A stretch of DNA of 35,180 bases from an uncultured Clostridia bacterium (GCA_945482615.1 CALYRG010000012.1:1-35180), one strand, 5' to 3'. Counted from the first letter of the stretch, positions 1-7,056 are shown. A program made the numbers and translations. The notes: generated by a model not told the origin, from the sequence alone.

Positions 1-55
1 CGATTAATAATCGCCCCTACGAGAGGAACGGCGGGCGATTAATAATCGCCCCTAC
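1..55 (-). repeat. Two REP hairpins (GCGATT class), first one cut by the window edge
   Basis: Two copies read GTAG, then stem GGGCGATT, a 3-nt loop and AATCGCCC on the minus strand; the plus strand therefore ends in CCCCTAC at 20 and 55. The first copy is incomplete at the window start. They lie upstream of nrnA, where rbfA would be expected further left. Confidence 0.85.
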
Positions 56-78
56 CGGTGCGGAGGAAGACGGCGGGC

Positions 79-150
79 GATTTCACCCGGCGAAGCCGGA
101 TTTCACCTGCGAAGCAGATTTCACATGGCGCAAGCCATATTTCACTTTAT
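79..150. repeat. Chain of mini-hairpins separated by ATTTCA
   Basis: Three small hairpins follow one another: CCGGCGAAGCCGG, CTGCGAAGCAG and ATGGCGCAAGCCAT, each separated by ATTTCA(C/T). The same chain recurs at 3905-3980, 9697-9765 and 18577-18650. GCGAAGC is known as an unusually stable DNA mini-hairpin. The chain ends about 18 bases before the nrnA start and could affect its leader RNA. Confidence 0.8.
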
Positions 151-165
151 CCTGGGGGTGGAACT

Positions 166-1113
166 ATGAAGAACATTTCCCGGCTGGAGGCAGCGCGGTT
201 CCTTTCGGAGGGGGATCACTTTGCCATCCTCTCCCACCGGCGGCCGGACGGCGATACTCTGGGCTCCGCCGCGGCCCTGTGCCTGGGGCTGCGGCTGCTG
301 GGAAAGCGGGCCTGGGTGCTGGAAAACCCGGAGATCACGACCCGCTTTGCCTGGCTCCATGAAGGGCTGACCCGGAAGGAGCCGGGGCCGGAGGACACCC
401 TGGTGAGCGTGGACGTGGCTTCCCCGGCCATGCTGCCGGAGATATTCCAGCCGTATCTGGGGCGTATTGCCCTGCGCATCGATCACCACGCCTCTGCAAC
501 CTCCTTCACGGAGCTGGAGGTGGTGGATCCGGACAGCGCCTCCTGCGCCGAGATTGTGTGGGATATTCTGGGGGCTATGGGGATGGAGGGCAGCCGGGAG
601 GTAGCCCAGGCGGTTTATGTGGGTCTCAGCACCGACACCGGGTGCTTCCGCTTCGCCAACACCACCGCCCACACCTTCGCCACCGCGGCGGCCTGTGCCC
701 AGGCCGGGGTGGATGTGTACCGGATCAATCAGGAGCTGTTTGAGACCAACACCTTGCAGAAGCTGCAAATGCAGTCCTGGATTGTGGGCAACATGAAGCT
801 CCTCCCCGGGGGCAAGGCATTGGTTGCCATCCCCGCCAGCGTGGAGGAGAAAATCGGCGTTACCGAGGACGATATGGACAACATCTCCTCCTTTCCCCGG
901 TCGATTTCCGGGGTGCGGATGGCGGCGACCCTGCGCCAGGTTCGGGATGGGGCCAAGCTCTCCGTCCGGGCGGTGCCGGGGGTGGATGCCACGGTGGTGG
1001 CCGGGGTCTTCGGCGGCGGCGGCCACAAGGGCGCGGCAGGGGCCACCCTGCACATGGGTCTGGAGGACGCGGCAAGAGCCGTGGAAGAAGCCTTGGTGCG
1101 CTATGAGATTTAG
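166..1113 (+). CDS. nrnA: DHH-family phosphoesterase, NrnA-type oligoribonuclease / pAp phosphatase
   Basis: This 315-residue protein matches the NrnA family, which degrades nano-RNA oligonucleotides and dephosphorylates 3'-phosphoadenosine 5'-phosphate in the cytoplasm. Visible motifs are the N-terminal RRPDGDTLGS metal site, the RIDHHAS DHH motif near residue 108 and the C-terminal DHHA1 glycine loop GGGGHKGAAG. An in-frame start exists at 58, but it reads through the hairpin chain; ATG 166 follows GGGGGTGG and gives the normal family length. In many Firmicutes the order is rbfA-nrnA-truB-ribF, and truB and ribF follow here, so this is probably a former operon now split from truB by 415 bases of repeats. 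Recognition is confident; substrate preference is from family knowledge. Confidence 0.93.
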   Translation: MKNISRLEAARFLSEGDHFAILSHRRPDGDTLGSAAALCLGLRLLGKRAWVLENPEITTRFAWLHEGLTRKEPGPEDTLVSVDVASPAMLPEIFQPYLGRIALRIDHHASATSFTELEVVDPDSASCAEIVWDILGAMGMEGSREVAQAVYVGLSTDTGCFRFANTTAHTFATAAACAQAGVDVYRINQELFETNTLQKLQMQSWIVGNMKLLPGGKALVAIPASVEEKIGVTEDDMDNISSFPRSISGVRMAATLRQVRDGAKLSVRAVPGVDATVVAGVFGGGGHKGAAGATLHMGLEDAARAVEEALVRYEI

Positions 1114-1528
1114 GAGCAGACGTCCTCGGTGCGGAAGGGTGGGATGACTGAGGAAAGGCTCCCTCTGCCGAGGGAGCTGTCAGCTTCGCTGACTGGGGGA
1201 GAGAAGACGTTATGGGATGGAGCGGTGGAGAATTTACGCATTGTGTTCAAAATCGTTCTATGGTACGTGAGTTCTTGACTGCTCAGTTTCGGAAGGTTTT
1301 CTCTCCCTCAGGCGCTTCGCGCCAGCTCCCTCGTCAGAGGGAGCCTTTCTCAGAAGGACGTAGCCTTGTGCATCGTACGGAGGACACCCCCTCAGTCAGC
1401 GGAGCTGACAGCATGAATAGAGGTATGATTGCCACCGGCAATCATGGTGATTTTGATTCGCTGCGCGGGGCACAACCCCAGAGGGGGAGCCGAGGGCGGG
1501 ATTTACGACAATACAGGAATATTAGATT
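1114..1528. repeat. Gap between nrnA and truB filled with repeats
   Basis: No gene is convincing here. The gap holds a GGCTCCCTC palindrome family (copy near 1155-1205, an inverted copy near 1300-1355 and a fragment near 1385-1412 with the CAGCTTCGCTG hairpin), followed at about 1421-1480 by a truncated copy of the elongated REP whose core is ATGATTGCC-(ACC)-GGCAATCAT. The weak AGGA ribosome binding site of truB is at the right end. Confidence 0.7.
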
Positions 1529-2389
1529 ATGAACGGAATTGTAATCATCGACAAGCCCCGGCAGTGGACCAGTCAGGATGTGACGGCGAAGCTCCGGGGG
1601 GTCTTTCATACCCGGCGCATCGGCCACGGCGGAACCCTGGATCCCATGGCCACCGGGGTGCTGCCGGTGTTTGTGGGCCGGGCCACCCGGGCGGTGGAGT
1701 TCTTTGAGCACGCCGAAAAGACCTACGAGGCGGAGCTCCTGCTGGGGACAGTCACCGACACCCAGGACATCACCGGCACGGTGCTGGAAACGCTTCCGGT
1801 GTCCGTGACAGATGGACAGCTGGAAGATGCGCTGGGCTCCTTCCGGGGGGACATCCTCCAGGTGCCGCCCATGTACTCGGCGGTGAAGATCAATGGGCAA
1901 AAGCTGTGCAACCTTGCCCGGAAGGGCCGGGAGGTGGAGCGCCCGGCCCGGCCTATCACCATCCACGCCCTGGACGTGCTGTCCCGGGAGGAAAATCGGG
2001 TTTGGCTCCGGGTGCACTGCTCCAAGGGCACCTACATTCGCACCTTGTGCCACGACATTGGGGCGGCCCTTGGCTGCGGCGGGTGCATGGCGGCTCTGCG
2101 CCGGACGCAGGCGGGAGACTATGACATCCGTCAGGCGGTGCCCCTGCAAGCCCTGCTGGAAAGCCAGGAGCCGGAAACGTATCTTCTCCCGGTGGACAGT
2201 CTCTTTGCCGGGCTGCCTGGGCTGACGCTCACCGCCAACCAGGAAAAAGCGGTGCGAAACGGCGCGGCCTTTCCTCTGGCGGGGCAGCCGGGGCGATACC
2301 GGCTGTATGGGGCCGGGGGAGAATTTCTCGCCCTGGGGCAACTCCGGGAGGGAAAAATGGTCACAATAAAAAGTTTTTTTGAAGTTTAG
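1529..2389 (+). CDS. truB: tRNA pseudouridine(55) synthase TruB
   Basis: This 286-residue protein isomerises uridine 55 in the T loop of tRNAs. The N-terminus MNGIVIIDKPRQWTSQDV and the catalytic motif GGTLDPMATGVL, with nucleophile Asp38, are diagnostic. KTYEAELLLGTVTDTQD and the YIRTLCHDIG segment near residue 170 are further TruB signatures. The length is normal for the bacterial family, with a short C-terminal PUA-like tail. The start is ATG 1529, behind a weak AGGA about ten bases upstream. The stop at 2389 is 10 bases before the ribF ATG, so truB and ribF are probably co-transcribed and translationally close. Confidence 0.95.
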   Translation: MNGIVIIDKPRQWTSQDVTAKLRGVFHTRRIGHGGTLDPMATGVLPVFVGRATRAVEFFEHAEKTYEAELLLGTVTDTQDITGTVLETLPVSVTDGQLEDALGSFRGDILQVPPMYSAVKINGQKLCNLARKGREVERPARPITIHALDVLSREENRVWLRVHCSKGTYIRTLCHDIGAALGCGGCMAALRRTQAGDYDIRQAVPLQALLESQEPETYLLPVDSLFAGLPGLTLTANQEKAVRNGAAFPLAGQPGRYRLYGAGGEFLALGQLREGKMVTIKSFFEV

Positions 2390-2399
2390 GCGGAAGCGT

Positions 2400-3281
2400 A
2401 TGAAAAAGACAATTTACGCCCTGGGATTCTTTGACGGCGTCCACATCGGCCACGCGGCGCTGCTGCGGGAATGCCGCACGCTGGCGGCGGCGCACAAGGC
2501 GGCGGCTGGGGTCGCCACCTTCGGGGCCCATCCCGATGCGCTGGTGCTGGGCAAGGCCCCCAGCCTCATCAGCTCTCCGGAGGACCGGCAGTGGCTGCTT
2601 ACAAACCGCTTCGGCATGGACACGGTGCTGACCCTGCCCTTTGACGAAACCATGATGCACATGCCCTGGCGGGATTTTCTTGCCATGATGCGGCAGCAAT
2701 ACGGCGCGGTGGGCTTCGTGTGCGGGGAGGATTTCCGCTTCGGCTTCCGGGGCCAGGGCACCGCGCCGGCCCTGGCGGACTACTGCCGGGAGGCGGGACT
2801 GCCCTGGGCCGTGGTGCCGGAGCAGACCCTGGATGGGCAGCGGGTGTCCTCCACCCGCATCCGGCAGGTGCTGGAGGCGGGGGATATGGCCGGGGCCGCA
2901 AGGCTTCTGGGGCACCCTTATGTGCTCCGGGGGGAGGTGCTCCATGGCCGGGGGCTGGGGCACAGGCTGGGCTTTCCCACGGCAAACCTTGCCTGGAAGC
3001 CCTGGCTGCTGCGGCCCAAGGCCGGGGTGTATGTGTGCCGGGCCACGGTGGGGGAGAGCACCTTCCCTGCGGTGACCAACATCGGCACCCGGCCCACGGT
3101 GCAGGGCCACGAGCACCGGGCGGAGAGCTGGCTGCTGGGCTTTGCGGGGGATCTCTACGGCAGGGAGCTGGTGCTGGAATTTTACGATTTTCTCCGGGAG
3201 GAGCGGAAATTTGAGTCGCTGGAGGCATTGAAGGCGCAGATTTTCGCGGATGCGGAGAAGACAAAGGCGTTTTTTGGATGA
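2400..3281 (+). CDS. ribF: Bifunctional riboflavin kinase / FAD synthetase RibF
   Basis: The 293-residue protein makes FMN and FAD from riboflavin. The N-terminal nucleotidyltransferase domain shows GFFDGVHIGH (residues 9-18) and the VSSTRIRQ motif near 150; the C-terminal flavokinase domain shows GHRLGFPTANL near 190 and GVYVCRA. ATG 2400 gives the expected N-terminus, while an alternative TTG at 2379 overlaps the truB end. The gene follows truB by 10 bases, as in many Firmicutes. The TGA stop reads directly into TGAAATCCGCC, the head of a repeat family also found at the portal gene end, so the native C-terminus may have been reset by a repeat. Confidence 0.95.
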   Translation: MKKTIYALGFFDGVHIGHAALLRECRTLAAAHKAAAGVATFGAHPDALVLGKAPSLISSPEDRQWLLTNRFGMDTVLTLPFDETMMHMPWRDFLAMMRQQYGAVGFVCGEDFRFGFRGQGTAPALADYCREAGLPWAVVPEQTLDGQRVSSTRIRQVLEAGDMAGAARLLGHPYVLRGEVLHGRGLGHRLGFPTANLAWKPWLLRPKAGVYVCRATVGESTFPAVTNIGTRPTVQGHEHRAESWLLGFAGDLYGRELVLEFYDFLREERKFESLEALKAQIFADAEKTKAFFG

Positions 3282-3341
3282 AATCCGCCTGGGAGCGTTA
3301 TGACGAGGGGCCGGTTGAGAAGGATGCGGTGCGTCTCGTCC

Positions 3342-3670
3342 GTAGGGGCGGTTATCAACCGCCCGGGCGGAGATAGGTATCGTTTCGACCGGGGTTGGGC
3401 GAATACGGGTCGGGGATCGGCATTGTACCATTCAACGGCCCATCTGGGAGACAGGGCTGGTCACCGCTGCGGCGGGGGATGCCTCCGGCGGGGCACTTTC
3501 TTGTCGCCGAACAAGAAAGTACCCAAAGAAGTCGGCTTAGGGGGAGGCGTTGAGTGGCGCACTCCCGACGCCAAAGCCACCCTCCCCCTAAGAACCCCCA
3601 CCCGGCGCGCACTTGGGAAGCGCGATGAAGGCGTGGGCCTTTTCGGGCGGTCGGGGACGCCCGCCCCTAC
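3342..3670. repeat. 329-bp structured element bounded by REP ends, copy 1
   Basis: A 329-base block is repeated at 18095-18423 with only a few mismatches by eye. The left end is GTAGGGGCGG and the right end is its reverse complement (CCGCCCCTAC), so it has REP-like inverted ends. Inside are two strong dyads: ACTTTCTTGT/ACAAGAAAGT around 3495-3520 and CTTAGGGGGAGG/CCTCCCCCTAAG around 3536-3592. Open frames in it are fully shared by both copies but look like by-products of GC-rich hairpins. It is best described as a MITE-like or structured-RNA element of unknown function. Confidence 0.8.
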
Positions 3671-3682
3671 GAGAGGCACGGC

Positions 3683-3980
3683 GGGCGATTAATAATCGCC
3701 CCTACCGGTGCGGAGGAAGACGGCGGGCGGTTAATAACCGCCCCTACGAGAGGTGTTGGGCGTTTCGGTTATGACGAGGGCCGGTTGAGGCCGTAGGGAA
3801 CGGATTTATCCGTTCCGCGTCGGGGTGCGTATGCGGAATGCATAAATGCATTCCCTACGAGGCATTTTTTGAATCCGTCCCGGGATGACACCACAACCGC
3901 ACCATAGGGGCGATTTCATCCGGCGAAGACGGATTTCACCCGGCGTCAGCCGGATTTCACCTGCGAAGCAGATTTCATTT
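3683..3980. repeat. Mixed REP cluster and hairpin chain after ribF
   Basis: The cluster has four REPs: 3683-3705 (GCGATT class, minus), 3725-3747 (GCGGTT class, minus), 3793-3816 (GGAACGGA class, plus) and 3834-3858 (GGAATGCAT class, minus). A mini-hairpin chain follows from about 3905 to 3980. All four stem classes therefore occur together in one gap. No gene is visible here. Confidence 0.85.
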
Positions 3981-3989
3981 CCCTATGTA

Positions 3990-4012
3990 CCGGGCTTGCG
4001 CCCGGGTTTTTT
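3990..4012 (+). terminator. Rho-independent terminator
   Basis: The stem CCGGGC, loop TTGC and stem GCCCGG are followed by a run of T on the plus strand. It would end transcription coming from the truB-ribF side, and its T-run overlaps the stop codon of the convergent SLH gene. It lacks a T-run in the minus direction. Confidence 0.7.
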
Positions 4013-5081
4013 ATTGGGCTTTGGCGGCGTTGTACAGAAGCTCTGCCGCTACCGCCCGGGTGAGGGTGGCCTCCGAATCTGCGCACCAGGTGGGCACAGC
4101 GGTGAGGGCGTTTTGCAGCAGCACAGCCGCCTCAGCCTCGGTGATGGGGGCGTCCGGGGCGAAGGTCTCCCCGGTCAGGCCCAGGGTCAGGCCGGAGCGC
4201 ACCGCGGCGGCAAGATAGGGCTGCAGCCACTGGGGGATCTGATCTTCATAGCCGGTATAGGTCACGGTCTCGTCCACCGGGATGTCCAGAGCCTTCACCA
4301 GCATGGTGACAAATTCTCCTCTGGTCACCGGTTTGTCCGGGCCAAAGCACAGGGCCGGGCCCACCTGCTCCCCGGAGAAGATGCCGGTATGGCGCATCCA
4401 CTCCGCGGCGAACTGGCAGCGCTGACCCTGAAGATCCGTGTACTGGGCGGCATCCGAGGGCTTGAGGATGGTCACGGTGACCGTGGCCTCCCGGGACACG
4501 CCGCCCTCCGGGTCGGAAGCGGTGTAGGTGAAGGAGTCAATGCCAACCTTGTTCTTCTTGGGGGTGTAGGTGAAGCTGCCGTCCGGGTTCAGCTGTACCG
4601 TGCCCCGGCGGGGCTGGCGCACGAGCGTGAAGGTCAGCTCCTCTCCCTCGGGGTCGGTGGCCTTGAGCATGGCGGTGCCGGGAAGGTTCTTATAGGTTTC
4701 CAGGGCGGAGTCTTCGGCGACAGGCTCCTTGTTCTGGCGGCCACGAATGGCGATGGTGAGAGTCTCCGAGGGGCCCACGCGGTCTTCATAGATGGGGTAG
4801 TAGGTCACGGAGGCCGTGGTGTCCGTGGGGGTCCTCTCCGGGAGGAAGGTCATCTGTCCGGCCTGCTGGGCGGTGAGAATGTCCCCGGGGTGCAGAAGCC
4901 GGTCGCCCAGCATCACGGAGCCGTTGTCGGGAAGGTCCGTCAGGCACAGGCCGGTGAGACCTTCAAACTCCGTGAAGCAATAGACGCTGCCGCTTTCCAC
5001 CTCCGCGGCGGAGGCCGGGCAGACCACGCCGATGGACATGAGCAGGGACAGAAGAAACGCCGATAGTTTTCGTTGCAGCAT
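4011..5081 (-). CDS. Secreted surface protein with cadherin/Ig-like and SLH domains
   Basis: The 356-residue protein starts with a signal peptide (MLQRKLSAFLLSLLMSIGVV, likely cut after CPASA). The middle carries an Ig/cadherin-like repeat with DPEGEELTFTLV, LNPDGSFTYTPKKNKVG and DSFTYTASDPEGG (about residues 125-200). The C-terminus has SLH-type modules (FGPDKPVTRGEFVTMLVKAL, then AVRSGLTLGLTGETFAPDAPITEAEAAVLL), which in other Firmicutes bind secondary cell-wall polymers. The start is ATG 5081 because GGAGG lies 8 bases before it; the upstream in-frame ATG is part of the ribosome binding site itself. It is a single-gene unit with its own promoter. The partner and function are unknown; a wall-anchored structural or adhesive role is inferred. 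Confidence 0.85.
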   Translation of the reverse strand: MLQRKLSAFLLSLLMSIGVVCPASAAEVESGSVYCFTEFEGLTGLCLTDLPDNGSVMLGDRLLHPGDILTAQQAGQMTFLPERTPTDTTASVTYYPIYEDRVGPSETLTIAIRGRQNKEPVAEDSALETYKNLPGTAMLKATDPEGEELTFTLVRQPRRGTVQLNPDGSFTYTPKKNKVGIDSFTYTASDPEGGVSREATVTVTILKPSDAAQYTDLQGQRCQFAAEWMRHTGIFSGEQVGPALCFGPDKPVTRGEFVTMLVKALDIPVDETVTYTGYEDQIPQWLQPYLAAAVRSGLTLGLTGETFAPDAPITEAEAAVLLQNALTAVPTWCADSEATLTRAVAAELLYNAAKAQ

Positions 5082-5085
5082 AGAT

Positions 5086-5131
5086 AATACCTCCATTTGG
5101 GCAGACGGATGGCTGCCGGAATGGAGGTATT
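5086..5131 (-). promoter_or_regulatory. Leader hairpin that pairs with the ribosome binding site of the SLH gene
   Basis: On the minus-strand transcript, AATACCTCCATT pairs perfectly with AATGGAGGTATT, 12 base pairs, and an inner GGCAG/CTGCC stem stacks inside. The downstream arm contains the GGAGG ribosome binding site, and the ATG is 4 bases beyond it. The structure would block translation unless opened. This is read directly from the sequence; a regulatory role is inferred. Confidence 0.75.
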
Positions 5132-5150
5132 GTTTGCTTTATTTGGGAAG

Positions 5151-5179
5151 ATTATACATGGGGGGAAGGAGATAAGAGA
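5151..5179 (-). promoter_or_regulatory. Probable promoter of the SLH gene
   Basis: A perfect minus-strand TATAAT lies at 5151-5156. With 17-base spacing, the -35 position (5174-5179, TCTCTT) falls inside the heptamer repeat array, so there is no consensus -35. Transcription would begin near 5144, just upstream of the leader hairpin. Confidence 0.5.
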
Positions 5180-5257
5180 TAGGAGATAGGAGATAAGGTA
5201 CGTCTACCATATCTCATATCTTATATCTCATATCCCATATCTTATATCTGGTATCTC
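5169..5257. repeat. Inverted heptanucleotide repeat array
   Basis: Four units of GAGATA(A/G) run from 5169 to 5196. After a 12-base spacer, seven units of (A/G)TATCTN or ATATCCC run from 5209 to 5257 in the opposite sense. Together they can fold into a long imperfect hairpin. Simple repeats of this kind change unit number by slippage; the left arm covers the -35 region of the SLH gene promoter. Confidence 0.8.
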
Positions 5258-5277
5258 AGGGAACCGGGTGCGGTATG

Positions 5278-5294
5278 CGGAATGCATTCCCTAC
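5278..5294 (-). repeat. Short REP (GGAATGCAT class) overlapping the tatD stop codon
   Basis: On the minus strand it reads GTAGGGAATGCATTCC. The TAG inside GTAG is the stop codon of tatD. It is a shortened copy lacking the two-base loop. Confidence 0.8.
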
Positions 5295-6052
5295 GGGAGG
5301 CGGTACAGGCGCTTGCCGTTGGCAAGGGTCTGGGCGGCGGCTTGTTCTGGGGGGATACCTTTGATTTCGGCAAGCTTCTGCGCCATATAGGGAAGGTTTC
5401 GGGGGTCGTTGCGGCGGCCCCGGTGGGGCTCCGGAGCCATGTAGGGGCAGTCGGTTTCCAGCACGATGCGCTCCAAAGGAATGGCGGCAGCGGCCTCCAC
5501 CGCCCGGCGGGCGTTCTTAAAGGTCAGCACCCCGGTAAAGCCGATGTACCAGCCCTTCGCCACCAGCTCCTTTGCCATTTCCGCAGAGCCGGAGAAGCAG
5601 TGAAAGACCCCTGTCACCTGGGGATACGCCCCGATGATGGCAAGGCAGTCGGCGTGGGCCTCCCGGTCGTGGACGATGACCGGAAGGTCAAGTTCCGCCG
5701 CGAGAGCCAGCTGGGCCCGGAAGGCCTGCTGCTGGATGGCGCGGGGGATGTCCTCATAGTGGTAGTCCAGGCCGATTTCCCCGATGGCGAGAACCTTGGG
5801 GTGGGCTGCCAGGGCGCGGTAGGCTTGGATGGTTTCGTCATTGACTTCGTCCGCGGCGTCGGGGTGGGAGCCGACGGCGGCGTAGACATAGGGATATTGT
5901 TCCGCCAGAGCCACGGCGGCCCGGGAGGAGGCCAGGGAGCAGCCGGGGTTCATCACGAAGGAAAGCCCCGCCCCGGGCAGGGCGGCCAGCAGGGCGGCGC
6001 GGTCAGCATCAAAGGCGGCATCGTCCAGGTGGGCATGGGTGTCGAAGAGCAT
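5291..6052 (-). CDS. tatD: TatD-family metal-dependent hydrolase / deoxyribonuclease
   Basis: The 253-residue TIM-barrel protein has the TatD motif set: FDTHAHLDD at the N-terminus, GEIGLDYHYE near residue 92, PVIVHDREAH near 125, VFHCFSGS near 150 and LETDCPYMAPEPHRG near 200. The family provides 3'-5' exonuclease and AP endonuclease activity on DNA in the cytoplasm. ATG 6052 follows GGAGG with good spacing and gives the canonical N-terminus; a longer frame to 6115 reads through repeats. It stands alone, without its common neighbour metG. Its final codon runs into a REP, which supplies the TAG stop. Confidence 0.93.
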   Translation of the reverse strand: MLFDTHAHLDDAAFDADRAALLAALPGAGLSFVMNPGCSLASSRAAVALAEQYPYVYAAVGSHPDAADEVNDETIQAYRALAAHPKVLAIGEIGLDYHYEDIPRAIQQQAFRAQLALAAELDLPVIVHDREAHADCLAIIGAYPQVTGVFHCFSGSAEMAKELVAKGWYIGFTGVLTFKNARRAVEAAAAIPLERIVLETDCPYMAPEPHRGRRNDPRNLPYMAQKLAEIKGIPPEQAAAQTLANGKRLYRLP

Positions 6053-6064
6053 AGTATACCTCCG

Positions 6065-6227
6065 TAGGTGTAGGGGCGTTGTGCGGGGCGCGGTATACGG
6101 AATGCATAAATGCATTCCCTACGAGGGGGCGGGGTTGTAGGGAACGGATTTATCCGTTCCGGGTCGGGGGGCGGCGGGCGGTTAATAACCGCCCCTACCG
6201 GTGCGGGGGGACTCCGCAAGGCAAACT
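6065..6227. repeat. REP cluster between the repressor gene and tatD
   Basis: Three REPs are complete: 6098-6122 (GGAATGCAT class, minus), 6137-6160 (GGAACGGA class, plus) and 6176-6198 (GCGGTT class, minus). A partial GTAGGGGCG head is at about 6070. No gene is visible. Confidence 0.8.
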
Positions 6228-6830
6228 TCACTTCCCTATGGCACTGGTGAAGGCCACGGCAAGGCCCAGGATGCGCACCCGGTTCATGTCCTCCCCCCAG
6301 TAGGAGAAGGGGCGGTACATGGGGTTCTCCGGGGAGAGAATGATGTGGTCGGGGTAGAGGTGGACACGCTTCAAGGTGGCCTCGTCCTCGATGAGCACCG
6401 CCGCGATCTGGCCGTTTTCCACCGTTTCCTGGCGGCGGATGTACACAATGTCCCCATCCAGAATCCGGGCCCCGGCCATGCTGTCCCCCTGACAGCGCAG
6501 GGCAAAGTCCGCGTCGATGTATGCCGGGGCGGCAACGGTGCCGTCCAGGTTCTCCCCGGCGAGGATGGGCTCCCCACAGGCGATGGTGCCAAGCAGCGGC
6601 AGCTGCTGCAATTTGGGCATGGGCAGAAGCCCGATGGACTGGGCGTCCCGGCCCAGCAGGTATTCCAGGCTCACCCCGAAGAAATCCGCCAGGGAAAGCA
6701 ATGTGTCCGTGGCGGGCTCCCGGGTGCCCTTCTCATAGCCCACGTAGGTGGTGTAGGGCAGTCGTAAGCGGCGGGCGGCCTCCTTCATGCTGATGCCCAT
6801 GGCCTGACGAAGCTGGGATATTCGGTTCAT
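6228..6830 (-). CDS. XRE-family repressor with LexA/S24 autopeptidase domain
   Basis: The 200-residue protein has an N-terminal helix-turn-helix (about residues 5-60, MGISMKEAARRLRLPYTTYV) and a C-terminal S24 domain like LexA and phage CI. The likely self-cleavage pair is Cys85-Gly86 in GTIACGEP. The catalytic Ser117 is in GDSM and Lys154 is in ATLKRV. It has the layout of a SOS-cleavable repressor rather than canonical LexA, whose DNA-binding domain is winged. ATG 6830 is preceded by GGAGGG. Its promoter is divergent from that of the next gene, and the same 11-base motif lies in both promoters, so it probably represses itself and its neighbour. It could be a prophage repressor or a host stress regulator. 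Confidence 0.88.
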   Translation of the reverse strand: MNRISQLRQAMGISMKEAARRLRLPYTTYVGYEKGTREPATDTLLSLADFFGVSLEYLLGRDAQSIGLLPMPKLQQLPLLGTIACGEPILAGENLDGTVAAPAYIDADFALRCQGDSMAGARILDGDIVYIRRQETVENGQIAAVLIEDEATLKRVHLYPDHIILSPENPMYRPFSYWGEDMNRVRILGLAVAFTSAIGK

Positions 6831-6870
6831 GGCGGTTCCCTCCGGAAAAAGATGTTGGGTGTTTGCAGCA

Positions 6871-6899
6871 ATAATACACGAAATGCGTATATTTGTCAA
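6871..6899 (-). promoter_or_regulatory. Promoter of the S24 repressor gene with internal operator
   Basis: On the minus strand, TTGACA (6894-6899) and TATTAT (6871-6876) are 17 bases apart. The spacer contains the motif read on the plus strand as AAATGCGTATAT (6881-6892), which recurs in the divergent promoter. Confidence 0.8.
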
Positions 6900-6912
6900 G
6901 GGGAATGACGCA

Positions 6913-6924
6913 AATTGCGCAATT
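6913..6924. promoter_or_regulatory. 12-bp perfect palindrome between divergent promoters
   Basis: AATTGCGCAATT is a perfect dyad in the middle of the divergent promoter region, with a further TGCGCATTTT half-like site at about 6939-6948. It is a candidate operator for the S24 repressor. Confidence 0.55.
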
Positions 6925-6963
6925 GTCACAAAAGAGTGGTGCGCATTTTGGGTAGATTTATGC

Positions 6964-6992
6964 TTGACAGATATGCAAAATGCGTATATGAT
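6964..6992 (+). promoter_or_regulatory. Consensus promoter of the small Cys-rich gene with internal operator
   Basis: TTGACA (6964-6969) and TATGAT (6987-6992) are separated by exactly 17 bases. The motif AAAATGCGTATAT at 6977-6989 covers the spacer and -10 and matches the site in the repressor promoter. A repressor bound here would block polymerase. Confidence 0.85.
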
Positions 6993-7056
6993 AGGGCGCA
7001 AGCTGCCTCAAGCCTATTAGGAACATCGGAATTGAATTTTGACGGAGGAATTGAAA

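Noticed and set aside
3355..3612. Small conserved gene in the 329-bp element (also 18108-18365)
   Set aside because: The frame is open in both copies only because the copies are nearly identical. It has no ribosome binding site and lies across strong hairpins.
3885..5066. 393-residue plus-strand ORF
   Set aside because: It lies opposite the SLH gene, starts inside the hairpin chain and has no domain; GC-rich antisense frames are often open here. The same applies to 5282-6067 and 7400-7864.
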